This document shows positions 42,392-51,507 of a stretch of 64,000 nucleotides of DNA, piece by piece. A program made the position numbers and the translations under genes. The stretch's first letter is position 1, and the number at the start of each line of letters is the position of its first letter. This stretch comes from RYN-230 sp963782185 (lineage in GTDB: Bacteria; Actinomycetota; Actinomycetes; Streptosporangiales; Streptosporangiaceae), in contig CAWAJB010000003.1 in the NCBI GenBank assembly GCA_963782185.1, positions 186,001 through 250,000 of the forward strand, given 5' to 3'. The notes beneath the pieces were generated by a model that saw nothing but the letters and a program-made list of their open reading frames with translations, was not told the origin of the DNA and did no database searches.

Positions 42392-43174
42392 ATGGACGAG
42401 AGGGTTGTCGCTGAGTATCTGCGCCGCCTCGAAGTCACCCGCCCTCAGATGGTCGATGCGGGCACGCTTTGCCTCCTGCACCGGGCTCACCAGATCGCGG
42501 TGCCGTTCGAGAACCTGAGCATCCACCTCGGCGAGCCCATCTCGCTGGGCGAGGACGACCTGATAGGCAAGATCGTCAGCGGGCGGCGCGGAGGCTTCTG
42601 CTATGAGCTCAACGGGGCCTTCGCGCTGCTGCTGCAGGCCCTGGGCGCGCACGTCGAACGGGTCGCCGCGCGGGTCTACGCTAACGGCCAGCCCGGACCG
42701 CCGTTCGACCATCTGGCGCTGATCGTGCGCCCCGCCGATGGCAGCGGCCCATGGCTGGCCGACGTGGGGTTCGGCAGTCACAGTGTCTTCCCGCTGCTCC
42801 TGGACCGCAGGGACGGCCAGGACGATCCAGCCGGCCGGTTCCTGCTGGCTGGCACCGAGGACGCGGATGTGGATGTGCTCAGGAACGGCGAGCCCCAGTA
42901 CCGGATCGAGCGGCGTGAGCGGTCGCTAGCCGACTTCGTCCCCACCTGCTGGTGGCAGCAGACCTCACCGCAATCCCATTTCACCCGCGGCACCATCTGC
43001 TCGCGGCTCACCGACGACGGCCGGATCTCTATCAGTGACCGAACCCTGATCAGGACCAGCGGTGGATCACGCGTGGAGCAGCAACTGTCCGACGACGCCG
43101 CCCTGCTGACCGCCTACGGTGACTACTTCGGGATCATCCTCGACCGGGTCCCCGCGGCAGCACCCTGCGGATAG
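42392..43174 (+). CDS. nat: Arylamine N-acetyltransferase
   Basis: 260 residues from ATG 42392, with CAGGAGC upstream. The Cys-His-Asp triad is complete: Cys70 in RRGGFCYELN, His107 in PFDHLALIV and Asp124 in LADVGFG, close to the standard spacing (69/107/122). Domain I starts with YLRRLEV and AHQIAVPFENLSIHLGEP. The C-terminal part is DYFGIILDRVP. The enzyme moves acetyl from acetyl-CoA to arylamines or hydrazines; in actinomycetes it may also act in cell-wall lipid or antibiotic metabolism. Single gene. Confidence 0.9.
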   Translation: MDERVVAEYLRRLEVTRPQMVDAGTLCLLHRAHQIAVPFENLSIHLGEPISLGEDDLIGKIVSGRRGGFCYELNGAFALLLQALGAHVERVAARVYANGQPGPPFDHLALIVRPADGSGPWLADVGFGSHSVFPLLLDRRDGQDDPAGRFLLAGTEDADVDVLRNGEPQYRIERRERSLADFVPTCWWQQTSPQSHFTRGTICSRLTDDGRISISDRTLIRTSGGSRVEQQLSDDAALLTAYGDYFGIILDRVPAAAPCG

Positions 43175-43225
43175 GTCCCGTGGAGTTGGCGCAACGGGAC
43201 TGCTGGCCATGACGTCTAAGAAGTC

Positions 43226-43616
43226 ATGCGGAACGCGATCTGCCGGGCGGCCGGCCTGCTTGGGCTGGCGACAGGCATGCTCGCAGGCTGCGCCGGGTTC
43301 GCCCTTTCCGCCATGCGCCAGAACCGGGACCTGCACCCGCAGCACACCGGCGCCCCGGCTGTGGCGCACACCGCCGTCGAGCGACCACTGGAGCGCCGAC
43401 CCCGCGGCGGGCGGCGTGAGCACCGGGCTGGCCGTCCACGGCCGCTCGGTGTGGGTCCTCAACACGATGAGCACCCGCGACGGCCCGGCGACCGGCACCA
43501 GGCTCCTCCATTCGGCCGACGGCGGCGGCCACTTCGCGCTCGAGCCCGAGGTGATCCCCGGTATCGCCTGCTCCTATTCACCGGCCAGCGAGACGGTCAT
43601 CTGGTCTTACTGCCCC
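43226..43616 (+). pseudogene. Lipoprotein with Asp-box motif, frameshifted and truncated
   Basis: ATG 43226 opens a lipoprotein signal (LLGLATGMLAGC, lipobox LAGC at the end). Near 43380 the frame changes and the sequence continues DHWSADPAAGGVSTGLAVHG, SVWVLNTMSTRDG and LLHSADGGGHFALEPE, where SADGGGHF is an Asp-box of BNR/sialidase-like propellers. Similarity ends near 43616, where peptidase sequence takes over in another frame. The gene is a remnant of an exported propeller protein. Confidence 0.5.
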
Positions 43617-44581
43617 GCACCGCGGACATCCTGTACGAGCCCCGGTGGCAGCTCGAGGGACTCGCCCTGTCGCCGGATGGACGGCACGCCTCGGTGATCG
43701 AGGGCTACTCCAGCGACCCCGCGCTGCTCAACGGGAGCGTCCTGATCGTCAACCTCTCCAACGGCTCCGTCCGCGACCCCTGGCCGGGCCTCGAGACGGT
43801 CGGCGTCGCGACCTGGTGTGATGAGGAGCCGCTCGCCTACGCCCGGATGCACGGAACCGGCACGGCCTGGGGACGCATCCGGCTCGACGGGGGGCGCGAG
43901 GAAGCGTGGGCCGACGTGGTGCTGGAACGCCGTGTTCTCCGACTCGGAACCGAACGCGGTCCTGCTTGCCGCGGCCGGTTACGCGGTCCTGCTGCCGAAC
44001 CCGCGGGGGAGTACCGGCCGGGGCCACGCGTTCGCCCAGGCCGTCATCGGCGATTGCGGGGGGAAGGACTTCGAGGACATCATGGCGGGCGTCAACTGGT
44101 GCATCGCCGAGGGGCTCGCTGATCCCGGCCGCTAGGCATCTCCGGTCTGTCATATGGCGGCTTCATGGCCGGGTGGGCTGTCACCCAGACCGATCGATTC
44201 AAGGCAGCCGTCGCGTTCTCGGTCGTCGCGAACCACCAGTCGTTCTTCCTCACGTCGGAGGTTGCCGGCTATGCCGAGATGATCCTCGACGGCGCCTGGT
44301 CTGACCAGGCAGGCCAATTCCCCGACCGCTCACCGATCTTCCACGCGCACCGGTGCTCGACGCCGACGCTGGTGATCCAGGGCCAGATGGACCGTTGCAC
44401 ACCGGTGGGCCAGGGGGAGGAACTCTTCGGCGCGATCGCGCTCACCGGCACCGAATGTGAGCTCGTCGTCTATCCCCGGGAGGGCCACGTGCCGGTCGAG
44501 CGCGAGCATTTGCTCGACGCGCTCCAGCGAACCCAGGCGTGGTTCGACCGGCATCTGATGAGCGCAGGGGCGGCAACGTGA
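43600..44581 (+). pseudogene. S9 prolyl-oligopeptidase-type peptidase, multiply frameshifted
   Basis: Propeller part: WQLEGLALSPDGRHASVIEG and NLSNGSVRDPWPGLETVG. Then a frame change near 43920 gives SEPNAVLLAAAGYAVLLPNP and RGSTGRGHAFAQAVIGD, the entry into the hydrolase domain. A second near 44130 gives LGISGLSYGGFMAGWAV with the catalytic Ser. Asp is in QGQMDRCTPVGQG and His in REGHVPVERE. The stop is 44579-44581. All three catalytic residues are present but split over frames. The start of the gene is missing, replaced by the lipoprotein fragment. Confidence 0.7.
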
Positions 44582-44624
44582 CACCCGGCGGGCTGCGTGC
44601 TTCGTCACTGCCGGGGTGAGGCGT

Positions 44625-45518
44625 TCATCGTGCGGCCGGGCCGCGGGCGAACGCAGCTTGCATCGGCCCGACGACGCTGATCGACTCCGCCGCTGCCCGG
44701 GATCCGGCCCGGGCGGCCTCCACCGGCGTTGCGCCGGTCATCGCGGCGGCGATGTAGCCACCGGCAAAGGTATCCCCGGCGCCGTCGGTGTCAACGGGAT
44801 CGGCAGGGTCGGCCGGGATCTGCCATGCCCCGTCTGGTGTGTGAAGGCGCGCTCCCTGGGCGCCGTCCGTGGCGCACACGATGCTCCCGCCGCGGGTCAG
44901 GTCGGCTACGGACAGGCCCAGCGCCTCGAGCTCCCCCTGGCTGGGAAAGATCACGTCGGCCAGTTCCAGCACGTCGGCGAGCAGTGCGGCGGCGGCCGGG
45001 GTGAGCGCCTCCGGCCTCACGTTCGGATCCACCGAGACTGTGGCCCCGGCGCAGTGTGCCCGGTGCAGGGCGCTGCGGACCGTGCCGGCCAGCGGCTCGC
45101 CGAAGAGCAGCGCCGATCCCGACACGTGCAGCCACGCGGCAGTCTCCGGCAAGCCGGCCAGGTCCGCCTCCAGCACGGACGTGGCCGCCGTGCCTTCGAC
45201 CCGGAAGTCGAACTCGCGGTGGCCGTCCGGGTAGTAGGTGATCCACGCGGTGGCGGTTGGTCTGAGGTGGCCGTCGCTGCTCTCGTGGCAATTCACGCCT
45301 GCGGCGCGGAGCCGGCTGCGGATGAGCGCTCCGTTCTCGTCCTGGCCTATCCCGGCCACCAGGTGCGTGGGTGTGCCGAGCATTCCCGCCGTATACGCGG
45401 CTATCGCCGGGGCGCCGCTCGCCCACGGGCCAGAGAAGGGCGTGAGCTCTTCCGCATCATCGTCAGCGGTGAGCTGCCGCATGAAGGCGGCGATCGTCTC
45501 GCCGACGATCAGAAGCAT
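44625..45518 (-). CDS. PfkB-family carbohydrate kinase
   Basis: 297 residues from ATG 45518. MLLIVGETIAAFMRQL is the usual start; GIGQDENGALIRSRLRAAGV is signature 1; ATVSVDPNVRPEAL and VIFPSQGELEALGLS follow; the anion-hole/base motif DTDGAGDTFAGGYIA (Asp as base) is signature 2. The family phosphorylates sugars such as KDG, ribose, fructose or 2-keto sugars. No sugar-pathway genes are adjacent, so the substrate is unknown. Full length. Confidence 0.85.
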   Translation of the reverse strand: MLLIVGETIAAFMRQLTADDDAEELTPFSGPWASGAPAIAAYTAGMLGTPTHLVAGIGQDENGALIRSRLRAAGVNCHESSDGHLRPTATAWITYYPDGHREFDFRVEGTAATSVLEADLAGLPETAAWLHVSGSALLFGEPLAGTVRSALHRAHCAGATVSVDPNVRPEALTPAAAALLADVLELADVIFPSQGELEALGLSVADLTRGGSIVCATDGAQGARLHTPDGAWQIPADPADPVDTDGAGDTFAGGYIAAAMTGATPVEAARAGSRAAAESISVVGPMQAAFARGPAAR

Positions 45519-45623
45519 GGGATAGACCTCCAGCGACCAGGACGCCAGTGTGCGCCCGCCGGGCCAGCCCCGGGAACCCCGCCCCTCCTGAGCAGACCGG
45601 GCAGGATCTAGGCGGCGTCCTGG

Positions 45624-46016
45624 TTATGCCCAGAGCCAGGCACTGCTGGCCGAGTCCTCATGAAGCTCCCACACCTCGGTGACACGCCCGTCCCGGACGT
45701 GAAAGACATTCGCGGCGTTCTGGTCCACGCGGTCGCTGCCACGCTCGGCGAACTCGTGATGGAGCGCGACCGTGTGCTGGTCCCCGCCGATCACGTCGTG
45801 GAGAGTGATCTTCATAGTTCCACCCGAGCGCGCCATCAGCTCACCGAAGAAGGCCAGGATCGCATCTCGCCCGTGCTTCGGGCCGGAGAGGCTGCCGCTC
45901 CCCGGTACGTGCCAGACCGCGTCGTCGGCGAACAACTCCCTGAGCGTCGCCATGTCCCCGCTGCTGAAGGCCGCATACCCGCGCCGGACCAGATCCGCGT
46001 GGTCCTGAGATTCCAT
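45624..46016 (-). CDS. SnoaL-like (ketosteroid isomerase-fold) protein
   Basis: 130 residues from ATG 46016. The fold is shown by DLVRRGYAAFSSGDMATLRE, LFADDAVWHVPGSGSLSG, GRDAILAFFGELMARSGGT and VFHVRDGRVTEVWELHED. Typical full-length stand-alone SnoaL-like protein of the NTF2 superfamily; no assigned activity. Transcribed with the uncharacterised gene just upstream (gap of about 65 bases). Confidence 0.8.
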   Translation of the reverse strand: MESQDHADLVRRGYAAFSSGDMATLRELFADDAVWHVPGSGSLSGPKHGRDAILAFFGELMARSGGTMKITLHDVIGGDQHTVALHHEFAERGSDRVDQNAANVFHVRDGRVTEVWELHEDSASSAWLWA

Positions 46017-46080
46017 CGTTGACTCCCCCCGTGACTCACTGCAGATAGCCCGCCCGGGATTTGGCCCGGCTCAGGCCGGG

Positions 46081-46527
46081 TCAAGGATTCGTAGTCCCGA
46101 GCGCCACCGTGATCTCCCGGATGGCCTCGGTCTCGGCGGGGCTGACCCTCTGCCCTTCCTCCTTGTGCGCCGCGGCGACCTTGCCTGCCAGCGTGAGGAC
46201 GAACTGCCGGTAGTCGTCGAGTTCCCCGGACGTTGCCTTGCTCTCGAGCAGTCCCACCGCGTCACGGAGGTTCTTCAGCCCGTTATCCCTGAGTTCTGCC
46301 GCCGAGTGGTACCTCGTGTGGTCCAGTTCGGGCTTCGCGGCGACGATCTCGTCGAGGAGTTCGCTGTCGCCGTGCTGGGCGCGTGCCTCGGCGTAAGCCT
46401 TCGACATCGCGATGGACTCGCGGATCATTCCCCCGCGGGCCGCGGTGACCACGATCATGCCGGCACTCGGCGGGCCCTCCAGCACCGCCTTCCATTCCTC
46501 GGATGAGAAGTCCGCTTTTGATGTCAT
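46081..46527 (-). CDS. Conserved uncharacterised helical protein
   Basis: 148 residues from ATG 46527. The sequence begins SSEEWKAVLEGPPSAGMIVV and TAARGGMIRESIAMSKAYAE, with ELDHTRYHSAAELRDNGLKN and YRQFVLTLAGKVAAAHKEEG later. It is all helical, soluble, and to my knowledge a family found in many actinomycetes without assigned function; the layout reminds one of TerB-like proteins but no metal motif is certain. It may be cotranscribed with the SnoaL-like gene. Confidence 0.7.
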   Translation of the reverse strand: MTSKADFSSEEWKAVLEGPPSAGMIVVTAARGGMIRESIAMSKAYAEARAQHGDSELLDEIVAAKPELDHTRYHSAAELRDNGLKNLRDAVGLLESKATSGELDDYRQFVLTLAGKVAAAHKEEGQRVSPAETEAIREITVALGTTNP

Positions 46528-46955
46528 CTGAAACTCCTAGGGGTACGAGATCAGGAACGTGTCCACGCGCAGGAAAGATGCGCGCGACGCGATCATCCCC
46601 GGGCGGAAGCCTACCGACACCAGGAGGCCGGTGACCGGGTCGAGGTGTGCCCTGGAACTCAACCAGCCCGCGGCTCACCGGGGGGCGTGATCCCCGGCCG
46701 CGGTCCGGGCCCGTCACGACGCGGCCGCGCGCACGGCGAGGAGCAATGGCAGCGCCCCGTCCTCCCGGATCCGCCGGGGCAGGCCCGGCGCGGTCAGGAG
46801 TTCCGCACCCTTCGCGAGCTCACGGCCCAGGGCGTGATCACGTCAGCATCCTCATCCGTACCGGGTGATGTGGCCCCGCGCCAGGTCCGCAACCGTGGCA
46901 GCATGTCCCGCTGGCCGGAAGGCGGCCCGTTCCCCGGGGGTGCCGCCTGCCCGGG
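46528..46955. other. Intergenic region without recognisable gene
   Basis: About 430 bases with only weak frames. A plus-strand stretch FRTLRELTAQGVIT near 46800-46845 has a faint likeness to a SHOCT tail but nothing around supports a gene. Divergent promoters for the flanking genes should lie here. Confidence 0.4.
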
Positions 46956-47435
46956 ATGACGCTGACCGCGCTGTCCGCCCCGGTGTCGGCCCAAGCGTCC
47001 GTCGAGGCGTCCGGCGAGACGTTCAGCTCTTTCATGGATCACGTCGCCCAGGGCTTCGAGGCCCTGGGCGCGGCCGTCCTGGTCGTCGGCATCGTGTGGT
47101 CGTTCGTGCTGGCCGCGGTGGCCTGGCGGCGGTCCGGTCAGGCGGGTACGGCCTACGTGGCGCTGCGCGCGGCGTTCGGCGGGACGCTGCTGCTCGGGCT
47201 GGAGGTCCTCGTGGCGGCGGACCTCCTCCGCACGGTCGCCGTCGCGCCCACCCTCGACAACGTCCTGGTCCTCGGGCTGATCGTGCTGATCAGGACCGTG
47301 CTGAGCTTCTCGCTGGAGACCGAGATCGAGGGTGTCGCGCCGTGGCGGCGAGCCCAGATGAGCGGCGTGGGGGGCATCCGCCAGGCCACGGCCAGGGCGC
47401 TCAAGCCCGGCCCCGGCCCGGGGCCCGGTCCCTGA
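46956..47435 (+). CDS. DUF1622 membrane protein
   Basis: 159 residues from ATG 46956; a later start at ATG 47034 is possible. Three membrane helices: GAAVLVVGIVWSFVLAAVAW, AAFGGTLLLGLEVLVAADLL and VLVLGLIVLIRTVLSFSLET. The pattern LEVLVAADLLRTV and LIVLIRTVLSFSLE is diagnostic for DUF1622. The C-terminus has a Gly-Pro tail (PGPGPGPGP). Function unknown. A perfect 14-bp palindrome (GCCAGCCGGCTGGC, 47451-47464) follows and may be its terminator. Confidence 0.75.
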   Translation: MTLTALSAPVSAQASVEASGETFSSFMDHVAQGFEALGAAVLVVGIVWSFVLAAVAWRRSGQAGTAYVALRAAFGGTLLLGLEVLVAADLLRTVAVAPTLDNVLVLGLIVLIRTVLSFSLETEIEGVAPWRRAQMSGVGGIRQATARALKPGPGPGPGP

Positions 47436-47582
47436 TCAGGCCACCAGGCAGCCAGCCGGCTGGCACCTGAAGACGCTGCTGGAGACGGGAGGCGCTCTCC
47501 CGGCCGGATAGCGCCTCCGGCACGGAACCCTCCCCGGTTTGGCCAGGCCAGCCGGGGGCAGTTCAAGCCCGTCGGAGGCGGG

Positions 47583-48620
47583 GTGGTCGCGGTGAATCCA
47601 GTCGAGCGGGTGATCCGCCGGGTCGACACGACCCAGCAGCGCCTCACGCCCACCTCCTTCGTCTTCGGCGTGTTCAAGAAGTACGGCGACGACAACGGCG
47701 GCGTGCTGGTCGCGAACCTCGCCTACTCCAGCTTCATCGCGCTGTTCCCCCTGCTGCTGGTGCTGGTGACCGTGCTGGGCCTGGCCGCCTCGGTCAACGC
47801 CTCCTTCCGGCAGCACGTCATAGAGGCGGTGGCCAATCAGGTCCCGCAGATCGGCAGCCGGCTGACCGGCAACGTCAAGGAACTCCGCCGGTCCAGCGTG
47901 ATCGGGCTCATCATCGGCCTGGCCGGCGTGATCTGGGGGGCCACCGGGCTGGCCCAGGCCGGCCTGTTCACGATGGGGCAGGTCTGGAACCTGCCCGGCC
48001 CGGCCCGGCCCGGGTACTTCCAGCGCCTCGGCCGGGCGATGGAGTTCCTCGGCGTGCTCGGCGTGGGCGTGATCGCGACGACGCTGCTGGCCGCCCTCAA
48101 CACCTACGGCCAGAAGGCCGCGATCTTCGTGGTCCTGGCCGAGGTCGCTGCCGCAGTGGTCAACGTGGGCATGTACCTCATCGCCTTCCGGGTGCTCACC
48201 CCCAAGGGTGTCCCCATCCGCAGGCTCATCCCCGGCGCGGTGACGGGCGGGATCGCCTGGACCATCCTGCAGATCGTCGGCACCTACCTGGTCCATCACT
48301 TCCTGCACAGCAACTCCGTCTACGGCTACTTCGCGACCGTGCTGGGCCTGGTGGCCTACATCAACGTGGCCGTGCAGATCACCGTCTACGCGGCCGAGGT
48401 CAACGTGGTGCTCACCCGGCGGCTGTGGCCACGGTCCATCCTCCAGCCGCCGCTCACCGAGGCCGACCGGGCCAGCATGGCGCTGCAGGCGCTGCAGAAC
48501 CAGCGGCGCGAGGAACAGCACATCGAGGTGTCGTTCGACGACCGGCCCCCGGGAGACCCTGTCCCGGACAGCACCCCGCAGACACCCGAGGACGTCGCGC
48601 CGCCCGCCGGTCCTCCCTGA
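47583..48620 (+). CDS. YihY/BrkB-family membrane protein
   Basis: 345 residues from GTG 47583 with GGAGGC just upstream. Six membrane helices are visible, starting NLAYSSFIALFPLLLVLVTV (the conserved AYSSFIALFPLLL segment of YihY) and including VIGLIIGLAGVIWGATGLAQ, GVIATTLLAALN and AIFVVLAEVAAAVVNVGMYL. The C-terminal tail is acidic and Pro-rich. Once annotated as ribonuclease BN, the family is now regarded as a membrane protein of unknown, possibly transport, function. Confidence 0.85.
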   Translation: MVAVNPVERVIRRVDTTQQRLTPTSFVFGVFKKYGDDNGGVLVANLAYSSFIALFPLLLVLVTVLGLAASVNASFRQHVIEAVANQVPQIGSRLTGNVKELRRSSVIGLIIGLAGVIWGATGLAQAGLFTMGQVWNLPGPARPGYFQRLGRAMEFLGVLGVGVIATTLLAALNTYGQKAAIFVVLAEVAAAVVNVGMYLIAFRVLTPKGVPIRRLIPGAVTGGIAWTILQIVGTYLVHHFLHSNSVYGYFATVLGLVAYINVAVQITVYAAEVNVVLTRRLWPRSILQPPLTEADRASMALQALQNQRREEQHIEVSFDDRPPGDPVPDSTPQTPEDVAPPAGPP

Positions 48621-48663
48621 CCCGCCCAATCCGGTCAGCGAACTAATTAAGCCCATTTCAAAT

Positions 48664-48789
48664 ACTGAATACGAGCGAGCCCCCCAACAGTGAGCATTAT
48701 TCAGAAGCGACTAGTGAGCCTGGGCCGTCAGGCCCGGGCGAGCGGTCGGTGCCGGTGGTTTCTGAATAATGCGAACTTCTGAATACGAG
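48664..48789. repeat. Intergenic cluster of inverted and direct repeats
   Basis: GCATTATTCAGAA (48694-48706) pairs perfectly with TTCTGAATAATGC (48760-48772). Between them GCCTGGGCC/GGCCCGGGC (48718-48740) forms an inner hairpin. CTGAATACGAG occurs at 48665-48675 and again at 48779-48789. The AT-rich arms stand out in this GC-rich window. It lies between the ends of YihY and the start of the beta-helix gene. Confidence 0.8.
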
Positions 48790-48911
48790 AAAGTGTTCCG
48801 GGAGTTTGCCGGGCGATCCGCCTGCGCATATTCCTGCGTGATGCCATCGACGGGGGAGCGGGATAATCGTGTTCAGTATCGTCACCCATAGACGTTCACG
48901 ACGCGGAACAA

Positions 48912-50936
48912 TTGTCCGTAAAGGCCATTTCGTGCCGCGGGTCGCCGGTGCCGGTGCGGGTGCCGGTGCGGGCCCCGGGCGCCACCCTGATCGCCGCGTG
49001 CGTTGCCGCGTCCGGAATGATCGCGGGGGGTGCCACCGCCGCGGCGGCCACGCGCCCGGCCCACCACCGCAACCTCCCGCCGGTCTCCGCGCGGACCCTC
49101 ACGGTGACCAGGCTCAGCAACGCCGGGCCCGGGTCGCTGCGGGCCGCAATCAACACGGCCAACGCCAGCCCGCCGGGCCGCCGGACGCTGATCAGGTTCG
49201 CGGTCCGCGGCACGATCACCCTGTCCAGGGCGCTGCCGGCCGTCGCCCGGAACACGACGATCAACGGGACCACGGCCCCCGGCTACCGCCGCGCCCCGGT
49301 CGTGGAGATCGACGCCAACGGCCAGGCCGGCCTGCGGTTCGCCCCGGGCTCGTCCGGCTCACGGCTGCTGGCCCTCGCGGTGGACGACGCCGGCGGCGAC
49401 GGGGTCACGCTGAAAGCCAGCCACATCACCCTCGACGGTAACTACATCGGCCTCAGCCTCTCCGGGGCCACGGCCGGCAATCAGGGGGACGGGGTTTTCG
49501 TTGCGGGCTCCTCGACAGGGAACACGATCGGCGAGAACCTGACCGGCAGGTCCGGCGTGGTTTCCAACGTCATCTCCGGCAACGCCGGGAACGGCATCAC
49601 GCTGTCCGGGTCCTCGGCCAACACCGTGCAGGACAACCGCATCGGGACCGGCCCGGCCGGCCAGGCATCCATGCCCAACCGCCACAACGGCATCGCCATC
49701 ACCGGGCGCTCGCATGCCAATGAGATCGGCGGCACCACGTTCGTGGACTCCGCCACTGGCCAGGCGAACAACCCGACCGGCAGCAAGGGCACCGTGACCC
49801 CCGTATTCGTCGTCCCCCCGCTGGGCAACCTGATTTCCTCTAACGGTCTTAACGGCGTGCTCATCGACGCGGGCGCCGGCCACAACGAACTGAACGGGAA
49901 CTTCATCGGCACCACCGCCAACGGCGACGCCAGCCTCGGGAACGGCGCGAACGGGGTGTGGATCGACTCGGCCAACTTCAACTCGCTGGTCGGCTGCAAG
50001 TTCGTGAACAACCCGTTCGTGTACTACAACGTGGTCAGCGGCAACAAGCAGGACGGCCTGCGCATCACCGACGCCCGGGGCACGGTCGTGCAGGGCAACT
50101 TCTTCGGTATCGGCGCCAACAACACGGCCATCGTGGGCAACCGCCTGGACGGGATCCTGGTCCAGGGGTCCTCGGCCGGCACCCAGGTGGGCGGGGTGAT
50201 CCCGCTGGGGAACGTGTCCGCGGGCAACGGCCGCAACGGGATCGAGGTCACCGGCAGGGTGAGCGGGTTCACCACGTTCAACACCTTCGGCGGGCTGCTG
50301 GCCTTCAAGGGGGCCGCGCCGAACGGCCGGGACGGCCTGCTGATCACGGCCACCGGCGGCGGCAACCTGGTCCGCACCAACGTGTTCTCCGGCAACCGGA
50401 GCAACGGCATCGAGCTGGGCGGCAACGCGTCCGGGGTCACCGTGGACCCGGACATCGCCGGCCTGAACACCAAGGGCAACAGCCCGCTGCCCAACGGCGG
50501 GGACGGGCTGCGGATCGACGGCACCGCGCACGGCAACGTCATCGGCGGCTCGCTGTCGTCGGTGATCCCGCAGGACACGTTCTCCGGGAATGCCGGGTAC
50601 GGCGTGGCCATCTCCGCCGGCGCCCACGCCAACCGGGTGTTTGCCAGCTTCATCGGCACCGAGGTCCTGGGCCTGTCGGCGCTGGGCAACCAGAAGGGGG
50701 GCGTCCTGCTGACCGGCCACGCCCGCGCCAACGTCATCGGGATCAGATCGATGAGGCCGGCCAACCTGGTCAGCGGCAACACCGGCATCGGCGTCCTGCT
50801 GCGGGCCGGCACGACCCGCAACCTGATCATCAACAACTACATCGGGCTGAACCGGAGGGCCCGGCGGCTGCCAAACACCGGCCGCCCGGTCGTGAACCAC
50901 GGCTCAGGCAACATCATCCTGGGCAACCGGACCTGA
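48912..50936 (+). CDS. Secreted right-handed beta-helix protein
   Basis: 674 residues from TTG 48912; the true start is uncertain and GTG 48954 is an alternative. A signal peptide (ATLIAACVAASGMIAGGATA) is followed by TVTRLSNAGPGSLRAAINTA, the CSLREA-like start seen in many exported beta-helix proteins. From about residue 130 to the end there are many rungs of the type NVISGNAGNGITLSGSSANT and NVFSGNRSNGIELGGNASG. The parallel beta-helix fold is used by polysaccharide lyases and adhesins; no lyase motif is seen, so an adhesive or wall-associated role is likelier. The stop codon lies inside a 15-bp tandem repeat. Confidence 0.8.
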   Translation: MSVKAISCRGSPVPVRVPVRAPGATLIAACVAASGMIAGGATAAAATRPAHHRNLPPVSARTLTVTRLSNAGPGSLRAAINTANASPPGRRTLIRFAVRGTITLSRALPAVARNTTINGTTAPGYRRAPVVEIDANGQAGLRFAPGSSGSRLLALAVDDAGGDGVTLKASHITLDGNYIGLSLSGATAGNQGDGVFVAGSSTGNTIGENLTGRSGVVSNVISGNAGNGITLSGSSANTVQDNRIGTGPAGQASMPNRHNGIAITGRSHANEIGGTTFVDSATGQANNPTGSKGTVTPVFVVPPLGNLISSNGLNGVLIDAGAGHNELNGNFIGTTANGDASLGNGANGVWIDSANFNSLVGCKFVNNPFVYYNVVSGNKQDGLRITDARGTVVQGNFFGIGANNTAIVGNRLDGILVQGSSAGTQVGGVIPLGNVSAGNGRNGIEVTGRVSGFTTFNTFGGLLAFKGAAPNGRDGLLITATGGGNLVRTNVFSGNRSNGIELGGNASGVTVDPDIAGLNTKGNSPLPNGGDGLRIDGTAHGNVIGGSLSSVIPQDTFSGNAGYGVAISAGAHANRVFASFIGTEVLGLSALGNQKGGVLLTGHARANVIGIRSMRPANLVSGNTGIGVLLRAGTTRNLIINNYIGLNRRARRLPNTGRPVVNHGSGNIILGNRT

Positions 50937-51001
50937 GCCCAACCGACCTGAGCCCAACCGACCTGAGCCCAACCGACCTGAGCCCAACCGACCTGAGCCA
51001 G
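50931..51001 (+). repeat. 15-bp tandem repeat across the stop codon
   Basis: ACCTGAGCCCAACCG occurs four times in perfect tandem (50931, 50946, 50961, 50976) and a fifth time partly (50991-51001). The unit includes the TGA stop of the beta-helix gene, so four further in-frame TGA codons follow at 15-base intervals. Confidence 0.95.
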
Positions 51002-51507
51002 GGTGAAGTCCCGGCAGGCACGCGGCCCGCCGCGCATCCCACGTGGATCTGTCGCCCTCTCATGCCCCCATCGTCCCCGGCCGGTATTTCTGCCCCGTTA
51101 CGTCCGGCCCGGCCGCCCGGACGCCCGTTTTCTCCTGTGACCCATCTCACCCGCCTGCCCGGGGGGACTGCGTTGTGCTGGCAAAACTCTGGCCTGGGCT
51201 GAGAAAGCGGGGTGATAAGGGGTACATATCGTTCGGGCGCCAGACGGCGGCCTCGGTCGTTCGCTGGTGTTGCATCACGGGGCGTGGTTAGGATGCCATG
51301 CTGGCGGGCGGCGACATGACGAGACGAGCAGTAGCGTTCTGTGCCGATCTGGTAACGGGCTGAGTACAGAGCCCGCCCGGGTAGACTGGCCGGCCACGGA
51401 GCGCCAGGGCCTGGGTAGCTTGCTGTCCGCCTTGAAGTTCCCGGCCCCAACGGCAACGGCCGAAGGGCGTCCCTGCAAAAAAACGGCGGAACGTGATGGG
51501 AGTCGGA
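51002..51507. other. Intergenic region upstream of sqdB-like gene
   Basis: About 500 bases without protein gene. The promoter of the SqdB-like gene should be within. A run of A (51478-51483) shortly before the gene is unusual for this GC content. I looked for riboswitch-like or tRNA-like structure and saw none. Confidence 0.4.

Noticed and set aside
49359..50900. Minus-strand frame of 513 codons opposite the beta-helix gene.
   Set aside because: Antisense shadow of a GC-rich repetitive gene; no start signal or domain, while the plus strand has signal peptide and beta-helix rungs.
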